A stretch of DNA of 64,000 bases from Osedax fenrisi (lineage: Eukaryota > Annelida > Polychaeta > Sabellida > Siboglinidae), in NCBI GenBank assembly GCA_964019155.1, contig OZ025243.1, forward strand, positions 7,583,865 to 7,647,864. The letters are read 5' to 3'. Below the pieces are notes generated by a model. The model was given only the letters and a program-made list of their open reading frames with translations. It had not been told where the DNA came from and ran no database searches. Position numbers and translations under genes: made by a program. Positions 1 to 13,374 of this stretch are shown piece by piece (position 1 is the stretch's first letter; each line of letters opens with the position of its first letter).

Positions 1-200
1 TGACACTTTTGGGCGCTTCAGTTCTCAATCATATTGAATTCGTCGCTTTTTCGACGCTTTTGGGCGCTTCAGTTCTCAATCATATTGAATTCGTCGCAAA
101 TTCGACGCTTTTGGGCGCAAATTGTCATCAAAGTGACGAATTAATTCCGGAACTTTTAGGCGCATGGCGTCCAAAAGCGTCGAATATATTGTTTGCTGGG
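1..200. repeat. 51-bp repeat with inverted CGACGCTTTTGGGCGC ends
   Basis: Two 51-bp units (7-57 and 58-108) carry TTTTGGGCGCTTCAG and AATTCGTCGC. The motif CGACGCTTTTGGGCGC near 106 returns inverted near 167-183 (GCGTCCAAAAGCGTCG). This is probably the edge of an inverted-repeat transposon cut by the window start. The open frame over it is a repeat translation. Confidence 0.6.
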
Positions 201-329
201 TATGTCATAAAAATATGGCGATAAAATAGTAATTTATAAAGATAACTAATTTATATATATATAAATTATATAAATTAATTAATATAATATTATATATATA
301 TTACACCTTAACTTAAGAAACCAAACATT

Positions 330-600
330 GACCCGCAGAGACTCAACAATTATAACCCAATATCAAACATGTTAATATTCTCTAAAATATCGGAACGAAT
401 AATCGCGTAAAAATTAACTACTTATTTAATATCACATAAAAGGTTATTTTCCATAAGCCTTATATCTTCCAACATGTATATATTACTTCCAAATCAACAG
501 AAACCGACCTAGCAGAATTCTCACTAATCTTGATAATACAAATGATACAAACCTCCATAACGTGACCACTCCTTGGTGTTATATACTATTGACCTTCGTA
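330..600 (+). pseudogene. Decayed reverse-transcriptase fragment of another LINE
   Basis: Frame-shifted remnants of the RT fingers are readable: YNPISNM, then IFSKISERIIA, a stop, and KLTTYLISHKRLFS; after a frame change STETDLAEFS. This is the usual order of NYRPISN...KIxER...L..YL...STETAL in CR1/Jockey-type elements. Stops and frameshifts make it non-functional. Confidence 0.6.
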
Positions 601-743
601 ATCGCTATTGATAACTATAGTATTTATAAACTCAAATATCGCCTTACATCTATAGGCATTACTGGGGAATGTATAATAGGGGCGTCATAAAAGCGGGGGG
701 ATGTAAGTACATGTTATCTAATATACCCTCAACTTTTATGATC

Positions 744-942
744 TATACATTATTTTATTCTTTATAAATATTATATTTATGCTATTTATATTCTTTATAG
801 TATCGTTATATCCAACATTTATTTGCATTGTGCAACCCAATACAATTCATGAATCATATTAAACAATATATTGGATATAACGATACTATAAAGAATATAA
901 ATAGCAGAAATATAATATTTATAAAGAATAAAATAATGTATA
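744..942. repeat. 72-bp near-perfect inverted repeat (hairpin)
   Basis: The arm at 744-814 and the arm at 871-942 (starting TTGGATATAACGATACTATA) are complementary over about 72 bp with one mismatch, around a 56-bp loop. It could be a small MITE or a hairpin RNA source. Confidence 0.85.
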
Positions 943-1094
943 AATTTATAAACTAGGGATATTATAGATTTATCTTCATGGAAAAGTATATCGTAATAAT
1001 TGATGAGTTTGAGATATCCCTCCACTTTTACTCACCCTGTGATGTCCCTAGTATGTATCGAATATGATTACATTTTATTTTTATTACAATATAG

Positions 1095-1430
1095 GAGTAC
1101 CAGTAAACTCGGACCAGGTAAATTCGGACCAGGTAAACTCGGACCACTTTTGAGGTAAACTCGGACCACTTTTAAAGTAAACTCGGACCACTTTTTAAAA
1201 ACATAAAGTAAACTCGGACCAATTATTAAAATAACTATATTTTGTATATTTCTATAATATAATATGCTTTAACTTACTTCCATCTTATATAATTATATTA
1301 TATCTGTTAAATAAATTATAAAAAGAGTAATTTAATATGATATTTTTGTGGAATTATATATTTAAATAGGTAAACATTTAATTTGAACTCGCACCACTTT
1401 TGAAGTAAACTCGGACCACTTGTGAAGTTT
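1095..1430. repeat. Spaced short motif GTAAACTCGGACCAC
   Basis: Seven to eight copies of GTAAACTCGGACCACTTTT (some degenerate) with irregular spacing: a tight group at 1103-1220 and two more at 1386-1425. Spacers differ, so it is not a simple tandem repeat. Confidence 0.8.
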
Positions 1431-1439
1431 TAAAATTAT

Positions 1440-2780
1440 ATTGAAAGGTTTATATTAATATTATTTTTATTTTCAAATATATAATATTTATGTTTAATAT
1501 TTAAATAATAACTTTATTAACAAAACTATACAAATAATGATTATATAAAAATATAAAATAAATTACTAAATAATAATTCACCACATCTTCAAATCTTCTT
1601 GTTTTAAGTTCAGTTTATTAATAAACACGTCAATTGATATCAATGTTGTATTCTTTAGGTCATCATCCTTATGCAATATAGACAACCACAACAGACAATT
1701 TTCAATAGATAATGCTAGAATATCCTAATATAATATATAGATTTTATAGATTAATATATACAAAAGAAGTGAGTGATTATTCAGATTATAATATAAACAT
1801 TAGATGTAGAAGAGTTCAATTGGAGAGTATTGCGATAGAGTTCAATTTCCTGTCTTATGTCTTTCTTCTTCAATATTTCGATACATTGAGAGGGCTTGAT
1901 CTCTTTCATTATTACTGATTTTTATAAAAATTTAGATAAAAATAAATTAGTTTTTACAATATATATATTTAATATAAAAATAAATAAATAATATATACAC
2001 CTAATTTATATTTTTAGAATATATATATCAATTAAATTATTTATAGTAATTTAAAAAAAATTTAAATACATTTTATAAGACAATTTTTATTTTATAGTTA
2101 CATTTATTATCTTATTATTTATTCATTTATCAAATGTTTACACATATATATTAATAATATATCAATAAAATATAATAATTTAATAATTTAGAACTGTTCA
2201 CATTTATATTATCATAAAAATATTACAAAATAAAAATGTAGCTCTAATTTCATATTTTTGATATGTCAAATTATTATGATACTATATTAAATAAATTATT
2301 TATATTAATGAAAATGTATATTAATTTATGATATATGTATAAACTTATGTACATAATATTCTTTATATGTAAAGTTTACATAAGTTATTTGCTTTTATAA
2401 TGTATTTAAGTATATTACTTTAAGAAGTTAGTAATGTTGTATATGTATTCTCATAATTATACTCATGGGCATTTTCCGAAATAATTGAAAACAATATTGT
2501 ATATTATAGAATAAGTAAAAAAAGTTGAACATGTGCATATATCACATGCATATATCACATACAATATTATATGAAATACTTTCCTACATTTTTATATATA
2601 AAATTCCTTTAAAAGATATAAATAATTAAATAAAATTATTAAAAGAATAAATATTCAAATTATATTAAGACTGTTATTAAAGAATAACTAATTAATTATG
2701 TATGCATAAAACATAATAATATATATATATATATTATATAATAATGCATATATACTATAAAAAACGACATAAATTATATA
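1440..2780. other. AT-rich stretch, nothing recognised
   Basis: Very AT-rich with TA runs. The small open frame near 1712-1918 has no family features and no clear splice signals. Confidence 0.5.
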
Positions 2781-2799
2781 TATTATGTATGAATAACCT

Positions 2800-3105
2800 T
2801 GAATTTCATCAGAGGGATAAACTTGTATATCATCAGGATTCTTAATATTAAAAATTGTAAGAGTATGTGCATAGGAGTATAGAATCAATGTGTAAATACC
2901 AGACTGTAATAAAAACAATAAGATATTAGGTAATAATATTATAAATAAATAACAATACTTACTTGAATATCACATTTCTTTATAATTTCAAATGCTTTTA
3001 TAAACTTTGCATTGGTGAAACACATTTGCATTAATTTCTTTGTTATTAGGTTGATCGCTTCTTTTAATTGTTTATTTTCAACAAGTGAATTTTCATGTTC
3101 TTTGA
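2800..3105 (-). CDS. Two adjoining exons of an unidentified gene (possibly a distal Gemin5 end)
   Basis: On the minus strand an exon from about 3105 to 2964 reads KEHENSLVENKQLKEAINL and on to KKCDIQ, ending at a GTAAGT donor. A second exon from about 2907 to 2804 starts after TTATTACAG, reads SGIYTLILYSYAHTLTIF and ends DEIQ at a GTTATT donor. Phases agree (0/0). The first half looks helical or coiled-coil. I do not recognise the protein. Length, strand and a loose resemblance to the C-terminal helices of Gemin5 leave open that it belongs to that gene, about 12 kb further on, but this is weak. Confidence 0.4.
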
Positions 3106-3280
3106 TTATAGATTACAAATAAGTTTAAAATATAATAATATTATATAAATAAAATAATTTGATTGCATAAATAATACTGAGAAGTGTAATTGACAATTTA
3201 AAGATAGACATAACTATGATTAAAAATATACCCAGGCTACCAAATCATCAATAAATTGGTATAAAATTAGTAGTAAAAAT

Positions 3281-3915
3281 AACTTTAGGTTATATATCAT
3301 TAGGTACCCGGGTATTTTCATAACTCTTGGTTATATATCTATTGGTAGCATGTTATTTTCATAACTATAGGTTATATATCATTAGGTAGCATGTTATTTT
3401 CATAACTCTAGGTTATATATCATTAGGTAGCATGTTATTTTCATAACTATAGGTTATATATCAATTGGTAGCATGTTATTTTCATAACTATAGGTTATAT
3501 ATCATTAGGTAGCATGTTATTTTCATAACTCTAGGTTATATATCATTAGGTAGCATGTTATTTTCATAACTATAGGTTATATATCATTAGGTAGCATGTT
3601 ATTTTCATAACTATAGGTTATATATCATTAGGTAGCATGTTATTTTCATAACTATAGGTTATATATCATTAGGTAGCATGTTATTTTCATAACTATAGGT
3701 TATATATCATTAGGTAGCATGTTATTTTCATAACTATAGGTTATATATCATTAGGTAGCATGTTATTTTCATAACTATAGGTTATATATCATTAGGTAGC
3801 ATGTTATTTTCATAACTATAGGTTATATATCATTAGGTAGCATGTTATTTTCATAACTATAGGTTATATATCATTAGGTAGCATGTTATTTTCATAACTA
3901 TAGGTTATATATCAT
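3281..3915. repeat. 41-bp tandem array, about 15 copies
   Basis: The unit contains TAGGTAGCATGTTATTTTC and the near-palindrome ATAACTATAGGTTAT. The left three or four copies vary; the right ones are nearly identical, which points to recent amplification from the right side. Confidence 0.93.
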
Positions 3916-4380
3916 TTGGTATCTATTTATTTACATTACTAAACCCTGCTAATAGTAATATCCTAATAATAGAAGCATAATAGCATAAATAATAGCCTCA
4001 AATGTTTACATTATGCTATTATGCTGTATTATGTTGCCATTAAAAATCTATTATGCTGTTATTAATTTGTAATTCTATTATGCTACTATTATTTTGCTAT
4101 TAAATGTATATTATGCTGCTATTATGTTGCAATTATAATAATAACAACATAATATCAGCATAATAGCATTACAAATTAATATTAATATTATTAATTTATT
4201 TAGAAGAATAAATTATTTAAATATATTAAAATAATATATATATATATATATAATATATGCATTATTAATATTAATATTATTTGAATAATATTTATTTATA
4301 AATTATATAATTAATTAATTATATAATTTATAAATTAATAAATATATATTAATATACAAATTTTTCGGTATATATATATA
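3916..4380. repeat. Degenerate TTATGCTGCTATTATG repeats and AT-rich DNA
   Basis: Loose 15-20-bp repeats of TATTATGCTGTTATT occur on both strands at 3950-4170, followed by TA-rich sequence. Non-coding. Confidence 0.55.
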
Positions 4381-4384
4381 TAAA

Positions 4385-4480
4385 TATTAATAAAAAAAAT
4401 TATGCAACGGCGGGGATTCGAACCTAGACTTTTAAACAAAATGTATTCTAATACATCACGCTAGACATATGTAGGATATC
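4385..4480 (-). tRNA. Degenerate tRNA-like sequence
   Basis: On the minus strand a B-box-like GGTTCGAATCCCCGCC lies about 33 bp after an A-box-like TAGCGTGATG. An oligo-T run follows, resembling a Pol III terminator. The T stem and acceptor stem pair poorly, so it is a tRNA pseudogene or SINE head rather than a working tRNA. Confidence 0.35.
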
Positions 4481-4859
4481 CTGGCTAAATCACTATTTTA
4501 TATTTATATTAATTTACGTATAATTTAAATAGGTGGGATTTAATTATAGAGATAAGTGGATATAGATAAATTAGTAAATAATAATATAGGTAAATATATA
4601 ATATAACCTAATACTATTCATTTTTGAATTATAATATAATTCATAATATAACAGTTGACCTATTATGGTGTTACTTTATTATAAAATTACTGTTTAACTT
4701 AATAATAATGTGTAGATATTTGTATATATTTGTTCGAAAGTAATTAAGTAATTGTAGAACAAAAGATGTCACAAATAATTACAAAATATACCTGCCCTTA
4801 CACTGTAAGGGCCTTACAGCAAGGCTTACGTAAGATAATTAGGTAATTGACTTTAATAA

Positions 4860-5540
4860 GTGACTTAGGACCTACTATTATATATATACGTATCGTTCTG
4901 TTATATTATTATATTATTATTATATTACCTATATGTATAATATATTGCTTCTATTTACAATTAATTGGACTTTCAGAAATTATATATAGAAATAGTTAAC
5001 CAGTAAAACAGTAACAGTAATTACTGTTACTCTAGATATACCTATATATATTTAAACAATATTATATATTACTTCTTCTAGAAATTAAGTGGAATTTGGA
5101 ATGAAACTATTATAGATACTATATAGAACTCATGAGTTCTAAACATGTAAACATCATGTTTAACATGTAATTACATGTTTACATTATCATAATGATTATG
5201 CTATTATGCTGTATTTAAAGTAGAACAAATATATTATATATGTATAATTATTATAATAATAATATAATCCATCAATATGTTATCCGTTATAGTAAATGTT
5301 ATAGTAATTACTATAAGTTAACTTATAATTTATAATAGTAATAATTGAATTTAATAACAACAACAATTTATTAACAAATACATAATTGTACAGTTACTAT
5401 TACGGATAACTTAGCGATGGATTATATTATTATACATATTTAATATATTGTTTCTACTTGAAATTAAACGGGCATTCTAAAACTATATCTATATCATATG
5501 TACGTAACATATTAGAATTATAATCGAATAATTTCTAATA
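4860..5540. mobile_element. MITE cluster with long terminal inverted repeats
   Basis: A core element at about 5216-5475 has arms of roughly 75 bp: AAGTAGAACAAATATATT... on the left, and the reverse complement ending ...GTTTCTACTT on the right. Both carry AATATAATCCATC and GTTATCCG inside. Partial copies of the same end lie at about 4900-4990 and 5055-5110. Related ends containing GCCCGTTTAATTTCAA lie near 34460 and 34665. Confidence 0.7.
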
Positions 5541-5544
5541 GTAA

Positions 5545-6780
5545 TAATTTAAATTTAATAAAAAATCAAATGTATTAATATATATTATAATATAATGTAT
5601 ATGCACGCGTATAAGTTATATTTAGATCTGAATAATCGTGTATGCATATACATTATATATCACTGCAAAGTCAATAATTCATGTAAAGTTAAAGTAATAA
5701 CTAATCAACCGGCTAATCACTCAATTATTATCACAAGAATTATTAAGAACTATTCTGAGAATAGTTCAAGTCCTTGTATATAATATTCATGTCCTCGAAG
5801 TTCACGCTCACAAGCCCCGCCCATAACATATCACGTGTGAATACATGCTGCTCGCATCCTTCTAGAATTTACTTTAACTCTAAAATAATATTTGTATCAT
5901 ATTATCATGTTTATATTGATAATAGTATAACATAAGATTCTGTATTATAACATATAAATACTTCAAGCAAAATATCTAAACACATGAAGAATAATGACAA
6001 AAAGAAAAAGGTTTTATTTAGATATTTAAAAGATAAAATAAATTTAATAATTCATATATTATATATATACATTGTTTCAATAGTTATAGTAAAATATGTT
6101 ATCATAGTTATAAGACTAGCTTCGGGTATTTTCTAAATATTATTTAGATATAGAACTACGTAAGCGCTCTAAATAACGAAAATGGCGAAATAGATCCAGA
6201 AATTCCGTATACAATATATACTATACATTATATTATATAATTTATATATCCATAATTATTATTTCTTATATTATTATAATAATTATATAATATTATATTA
6301 AATATATATAATTATTATAATATTATAATAATATTAGAAATATATTCTAGAAATGTGTGTATTATTATAATAATTATATTTTATTAATTATACTTAATTC
6401 AATAATATTTATAAAGCATTAACTATGATAACCCTGGATTATAACCATCATAGTTATCTTAGTTAAACTATGTGATATCTGGACGTAATCCGCACAAAAA
6501 TCGTGATATATTAAGTATTATCTGCACATAATTTGTGACATATATTATAATTATATAATATAATTGACTATTTTATTACTCCACGTAGTTATACATTATA
6601 ACTAATTATTATCATTACAATACAACTAATATTAATTATTCAATATATATTTAATAATAATAATTATATTACCGTATTAATAAAATACCTCACATTGTGC
6701 CTAGTGCATAATTTATGCTACGAATAAATATTTATTAACTATTTTATATCATATATCTCATATATAATATCTGATTATCA
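5545..6780. other. AT-rich intergenic DNA, no gene seen
   Basis: Only short open frames with no family signal and no large repeat. A weak inverted pair, AACTATGATAACC and CATAGTTATCTTAG, lies at about 6421-6462. Confidence 0.5.
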
Positions 6781-6781
6781 A

Positions 6782-7021
6782 CGTACGAGAGGTAGCCAGT
6801 AATCTCGTAAGAGGTATTTTCGAACAACATACTATATTTAATTTATTTCATAATTATATAGTTCTTATATGATTATATATAATAACTTATTAATATTGAT
6901 ATAATATATTGTATTATATATATTCGTATAAGAACTGTATAATTATGAATTAAATTAAATTTAATAATTGGACTCAAGTCGTACGAGATAATATCGTTTA
7001 CTGGTAACCGTACGAGATTAT
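6782..7021. mobile_element. CGTACGAG-type MITE, copy 1
   Basis: About 240 bp bounded by CGTACGAG motifs and GCCAGTAAT/TTACTGG inverted ends. The inner inverted pair TAGTTCTTATA and TATAAGAACTGTATA makes the element nearly one large palindrome. Confidence 0.75.
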
Positions 7022-7214
7022 CTTGATAATATATATATAATATTATTCCCAATATATACTACTAAGCTGTTGCACTAGTGAAATTTAATTTATAAAATAT
7101 ATCTTATGCGGATTTTCATGTGCGTATTATGTACCATAAATAAATATGAGACCGATTCTATATATATTTACACTTTAAAAGTATATTATCAGGTACATAT
7201 AAAATGTATGCACA

Positions 7215-8235
7215 CTTTTTCTATCTATTTAGTATCGTATATTTAATTATTTAGATGCCAAACAATTATATTTTAAATAAAGCGACTAAAACTGTGATTC
7301 CAAAGTAAAATAAGATATATTTTCAGGTGATCGTAATAAAGTACTTATTGGTCTACCGATAGGATCAGTTTATGGAGTATCTACAACACAGAAATGAAAT
7401 AATTCATTTGTTAGTAAATATGTGATTAGAAGATAATATATAATTATGGACATATTAACGTATTATGTACGTTAAATCTATTTTATAGTGTTTTTTTTTA
7501 TGACGGAATGGCTGATATTTTTGTGTTAATGTGGGTATGGTACGTATCGAAGAAATGGATATACTTGTATTGAGAGGAAAGTATTGTCAGTGTTCTTATT
7601 ATTGGAACAAATATGATCCCTACATCATTGGACCTGACGCACCCATATCCCTGAAGTTGATACACCATCTATCCTCATTATTTTCAATTATTGTTGGCTA
7701 TTCTTGATATAAATTTAATATCTCTGATTTTTTATAAATGTATTATTCTAATAGAAAACTAAATAATTAAATGTGTATTGATAATTTTGTTATTTTGTAT
7801 ATAATTTTACTAACTTTAAATCTTAAAATTTTATTATATTTATTTTAATTTTACTTTTACTATACTTTTCTCCTCATAAATATTCTTTAGGAAAGTGAAA
7901 TGGGTAAACGACTAGATATAAGTATCTCGCTTCTTCGTTTAACATTGTCATGCCTAAATTCTGATATTATTATTATATAACATGTATATGAACTTATGCC
8001 ATCTATTTAAAACTGTAACTATATTTCGCTATTGGGACACCTCACACGAAACTATTTTTAAATAAGTGCCGCTATAATTCTGATTCTAATGTAAAATAAC
8101 ATATATTTTCAGGTAATCGTAATAAAGTGTTTAATGGTCTACCCATAGAATCAGTTTATGATGGAGCAAGGCATTCACAACACAGAACTGTATCAATAAT
8201 TCATTTGTTAGTAAATATATGATGAAAAGTAAATT
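7215..8235 (+). repeat. Diverged duplication of an exon-like block
   Basis: About 180 bp around 7260-7440 recurs at 8045-8230. Both copies carry TATTTTCAG followed by a short open stretch (GDRNKVLIGLPIGSVYG versus GNRNKVFNGLPIESVY) and then AATTCATTTGTTAGTAAATA. Each is closed by a stop. It may be a decayed transposon exon or a duplicated gene exon; no family is recognised. Confidence 0.5.
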
Positions 8236-8899
8236 TGTTTTTATCATTTTTGATAATATTATATATTAATGTATACATTTATCAAATCAGTTATTAGCAG
8301 GGTTGGTCAGGTTGTGTTTTTGAGTTATCTAAGTTTAAACCAAAAATAAAAAATACCAGAGTTATTCAAATATTATACTTTTCAATAATTATTTAGAATT
8401 AAAATACTATATTTCAATCATAGTTATAGTATTTCGATATTACTTTACATAGTAAAAACATTAATTATAAATGTATTGATATATATATATATATATATTA
8501 AATAATAGATTCCTTTGAATAGTAGTGAATAACTAGTAGTATGTTTGTTTTCAAATAGTAATTTTACAGTTTTTTGTATGTTGGAATATTAAACTATCCA
8601 TATTATTATCCATAAGTTATTTGTTTTTAATATAGTTAATATTATTGTATTCAAATCATAATATTTCAGTTATAACCGATACTGGTGATACCCACTGTTA
8701 TCAAGTTTACTGCACATATATATATATATATATAACTTTTATTTGGCATACATAAATAAATTGATATTATTAATGAATAATATAAATTTTAATATACTAT
8801 ATACATTTTTTCCTATAACTAGTTACAACAATTATATAAAATTAAATAATTCTACAGATAAAAATAATGTGTTGGAGGAACTGTTTAATATATATACTG

Positions 8900-8937
<38 letters not shown>

Positions 8938-8961
8938 AATTTGTATTCAATATATTTTCAG

Positions 8962-9082
8962 AACAAGGTAAAGAACAATACAGAGGATGCTATTATATCT
9001 AGTGTCTCCGTTGCAGTTCCATCAACTGGTTATTTACTGGAGCTAGAGAACACACAGCAATCAGAGGAGGAATATGCATAAA
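8962..9082 (+). CDS. Possible exon, unidentified
   Basis: After TATTTTCAG the plus strand stays open for 39 codons (NKVKNNTEDAIISSV... ending SEEEYA) to a TAA at about 9080, and is richer in G+C than its flanks. The opposite strand also has a short open frame, so orientation is uncertain. It could be a terminal exon or a decayed transposon exon. No family is recognised. Confidence 0.25.
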
Positions 9083-9619
9083 TGGTGAGTTTCTATATAA
9101 TTTATATCTATATAAATTAATATTACAAATATAATTATTAATATGATTGGAAATGACCTATTTATATAAAACATGAATTCACAATAAACACTATTAGTCA
9201 ATAATAGTTGATATAATATTCATAATATTCAATATAATATATTATTATCAGATTTAGGCAATATATATAATCACTGATATATATATATATATCACAGTGA
9301 TTACTAATCACTGATTAGTATTATATTTTATAAAAAAGGTTGTTCCCATGTGAACATACTTTGTAGTCAAAGAAATTAATTTTAATTAGATATGTATTAA
9401 ATATAGTTATTCATATGGATACATATATATTACAATTATTTCATTTTCTATTTTTAAAAAATACATTGGCATTACTAAAGTCACAATATTAAATAGCTAT
9501 ATATTGTAGACCCATTGATTAAAACAAATTTATTCTTATACAAGATAGAGTTACTTTATATATTTATTTATTTATTATTTTAATACCTTATCCTATATAT
9601 AAATATATAGATAGTATAA

Positions 9620-10012
9620 TGAATAATGTTTAATAAATGTATATTTTATAAACCAATTTGATGGTTCCTTATAATAATGCATATATATACTGATTATATA
9701 TAATATATATAATATCAACATTTGTTCATATATAATTTCATATAATATATTTCATATTGATCTATTTGTATATTATGAGTTTTAAATTAAAATATGAAAT
9801 ATATTGTATTAAAATGAGATTATATTCTATTATTATATAAATTACAAATTATACAAATTTCAATTTATATATTTATAATAAATATTTGTTTATAAATATT
9901 GGATATTATAATTTATATTTATTATATTTTATAATATTAAATATGAATAATGTTTAATAAACGTATATTTTATAAACCTATATTCTGGTTACTCTTAATA
10001 ATGCATATATAT

Positions 10013-10050
<38 letters not shown>

Positions 10051-11430
10051 CAATTATATTTCTATATATATATAGTATGATTTGATCTATTTTTATATTG
10101 TTTATGAGTTGTCAATTAAAATATGAAATATATTATATTCTATTGTAAAGTAAATTTACAAATTATATAAATTTAAATTTTATTAAAAATTCAATTTATT
10201 TATTTATAATAAATATTTTTGTATAACTTATAGTGATCATATATAATGCATAATGTTTAATGTATGTATATTTTATAAACATATTTTCTGGTTTCTCTAA
10301 TAATGCATATATATATAACATTTGTTCATATACAATTTCTTATAGTATATATTGATCTATTTTTATATTATTTATGAGTTCTAAATTAACATATGAAAAT
10401 ATATATTCTATTGTTATATAAATTTACAAATTTCAATTGATTTAAAAATTCAATTTATATAATTCTAATAAATATTTGATTATAAATTATATTTGATATT
10501 ATACTATATACCTATATACCTATACTATATATCTATTACAGCTATATACTTTATATATATTATTTGTGGTATTTAATAATATATAGTGTTCATATATACT
10601 GATTCTATGTAATATCAACATTTTTCATATACAATTTCATATAGTATGTATTTATACAATTTTATATTATTAATAAGTTCTTAATTAAAATATGAAAATA
10701 TATATTCTATTGTTATATAAATTTAAAATTCAATTTATATAATTATAATAAATATTTGATATTATACTATATACTTTATATATATTATTTGTTATATTTA
10801 ATAATATATAGTGAATATATATAATGCATATATATAACATTTGTTCATATACAATTTCATATATTCATATATTGATTTATTTTTATATTATTTATGAGTT
10901 CTAAATTAATATATGAACATATATATTCTATTGTTATATAAATTTACAAATTTCAATTGATGTAAAACATTTTTATTTAATTATAATAAATATTTGATTA
11001 TCATTTATATTTGATATTATACTATATACTTTATATATTATTTGGTGTATTTAATAATATATAGTGATCATATATACTGATTGTATATAAGATCAACATT
11101 TATTCATATACAATTTCATATTAGTATTACATATTAATAGTATATATTTATATATTTTTATATTATTTATGAGTTCTAAATTAAAATATGAAAATATATA
11201 TTCTATTGTTATATAAATTTACAAATTTCAATTTGATTAAAAATTCTATTTATATAATTATAATAAATATTTGATAGTGATCATATATAATGCATAATGT
11301 TTGTATGTATATTTTATAAACATATTTGTTTGGTTCCTCATAGTAATGCATATATATATAAAATTTGTTCATATACAATTTCATATAGTATATATTGATC
11401 TATTTTTATATTTTCATATATAAGACACAT
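9620..11430. repeat. Diverged satellite, unit about 220-330 bp, six to seven copies
   Basis: A recurring block holds CATTTGTTCATATACAATTT, a TTTATGAGTTCTAAATT stretch at about 9773, 10104, 10371, 10672, 10890 and 11167, and ATTCTATTGTTATATAAATT. Spacing varies with internal indels and TA runs. No coding potential is seen. Confidence 0.75.
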
Positions 11431-11439
11431 TTTCTTATA

Positions 11440-12056
11440 TTTATATGAATATTATAATGCTTATTACATTATATTATAATGTATACATTTTCATATTCAA
11501 AAAATGTATTCAAAACTAGTATTTGTAATGGGTTGAATATCAATTCAAATATATTCTCACAATCTATAAAGCAATATTAAAACATGAAATAAACTTCCAA
11601 AAATTAAAAAAGACATCATTCACAAATACCATCCTGACCTATCCCTACACAATATTTATATATTTATTACTAATATAGACATTTTATTTTTTAAATAATG
11701 TATAAATAAAACTTAAATATTTATTAATTATTATTATATTTCCATCAGCTTTATGCAAAGAACATTTCGGAGGCCTGTAAAGTCCTAGATTAGGAGAGGT
11801 GCTAAAGGAAATGCAACAAAGGGGCAATAAAGGAAAAAGAAACTTGATGATGTTAATATAGACAGTTTCATTTTTAGTTATTGTATAATACACATTCACT
11901 TCGATATTTATTAATTATTTTTTTACATAGGTATCTGAAAAGACAGATTTGGAGGACTGATGTGACGTTTAAATCTATTTATAAATAAAAATGATTAATA
12001 ATTTGAGCTTCAGTGTTTTTTTATATGTATCTATTCATCTAGCTAACATAGAATTA
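11440..12056. other. Intergenic DNA with a weak exon-like patch
   Basis: At 11745-11860 the sequence is less AT-rich. The minus strand reads SPNLGLYRPPKCSLHKADGN after a pyrimidine tract and TTTAG. A diverged echo lies at 11935-11965. This is too little for a gene call. Confidence 0.3.
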
Positions 12057-12160
12057 AATATAACCTAGTAGCAAGTTAAATAACTGCAGTAAGTATAACC
12101 TAGTACCAAGATAAATAACAGCAGTAAATATAACCTGGTACCAAGTTAATAACTAGGTAT

Positions 12161-12500
12161 TGAAGGAGTGTTTATGCAGGAGTCATTTACATAAAATAAC
12201 CGAGTAAATAAAACATGTACCTAGTTATTTACCTATTTAAACACCCAACTATTCACCTATTTAAAACAAATAATTAAAGTAGTAAAGATAACCTTGCAAC
12301 CGGTAAATAACTAGGTATGAAGGAGTGTTTATGCAGGAGTCATTTACATAAAATAACCGAGTAAATAAAACATGTACCTAGTTATTTACCTATTTAAACA
12401 CCCAACTATTCACCTATTTAAAACAAATAATTAAAGTAGTAAAGATAACCTTGCAACCGGTAAATAACTAGGTATGAAGGAGTGTTTATGCAGCAGTAAT
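12161..12500. repeat. 157-bp tandem duplication plus partial third copy
   Basis: TGAAGGAGTGTTTATGCAG starts at about 12161, 12318 and 12475. The first two 157-bp units are almost identical. Shorter repeats with TATAACCTAGTACCAAG lie just before (12057-12155) and share the motif ACCTAGTTATT. Confidence 0.9.
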
Positions 12501-12559
12501 AACAGCAGTAATGTTCACAAAACAACCATCTATTCTAACCATGGAAATATAACCTGTAC

Positions 12560-13372
12560 CTAGTTATTTCAAATAAATTTGGTAGCCTGGGTAGGTACAT
12601 GTATTTATAAGGAAAAATAGTATTCTAATATAATTCTAGTACTAATAATAAAAGTCTACTTAGACTATTTATTATTTACAATTCTATACAATATTCTGCA
12701 TCATAAATATAGCCATACCTATAATATTATTAAAATTTTAAATAATAAATTTAGAAATAAGAACATAAATTGGAGTTGCCATTACTAACATAATTTAGAC
12801 AAATCTAATGGAATATATATAAAATATAAATAAATAAAGAATAATACATTTTTTTCTTCTACTACTCTCTATACAAATTATTACATGATATAAGAGTAGG
12901 TAACAATATAAATTCAGTTAAAATAAATAATGATCTGTTTTAGTAATTTAATTGTAATGAATTTATTTTTTATATAGCTCAATGTATATATAAGTAGACC
13001 CTTCTAAATATAAATCAATATATCTTATAGCACGCCAATATATAATAAATTATTTATTTTTAAATTTACATTACTAATATAAATTTTTTTTAAATAAAAT
13101 GTATATATACATAAGAAAACATAAAACTATTACTTAGTTATATTGATTTTAAATTAGCTGAATGCATAATGTTATTATTTTATAATTTATTGACTTTTCA
13201 AGTGCATTTTACTGGGAATAATTTTTTTTGCTGTCTGCATATTGAAATAAATATTTATATAAAATTACTAAAGCTATCTACCTAATTTCTTTTGCTATAT
13301 ATATATATATATATAAATAATACGTATGCATAATTGCAGAGCTTATATTCAAAAATATAATTATTATTAATT
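12560..13372. other. AT-rich stretch before the LINE, nothing recognised
   Basis: No open frame of note, no tandem array, only short TA runs. It forms the left flank of the truncated LINE. Confidence 0.5.
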
Positions 13373-13374
13373 GG

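Noticed and set aside
1712..1918. 68-residue open frame
   Set aside because: No domain, no splice context, AT-rich codon pattern like random sequence.
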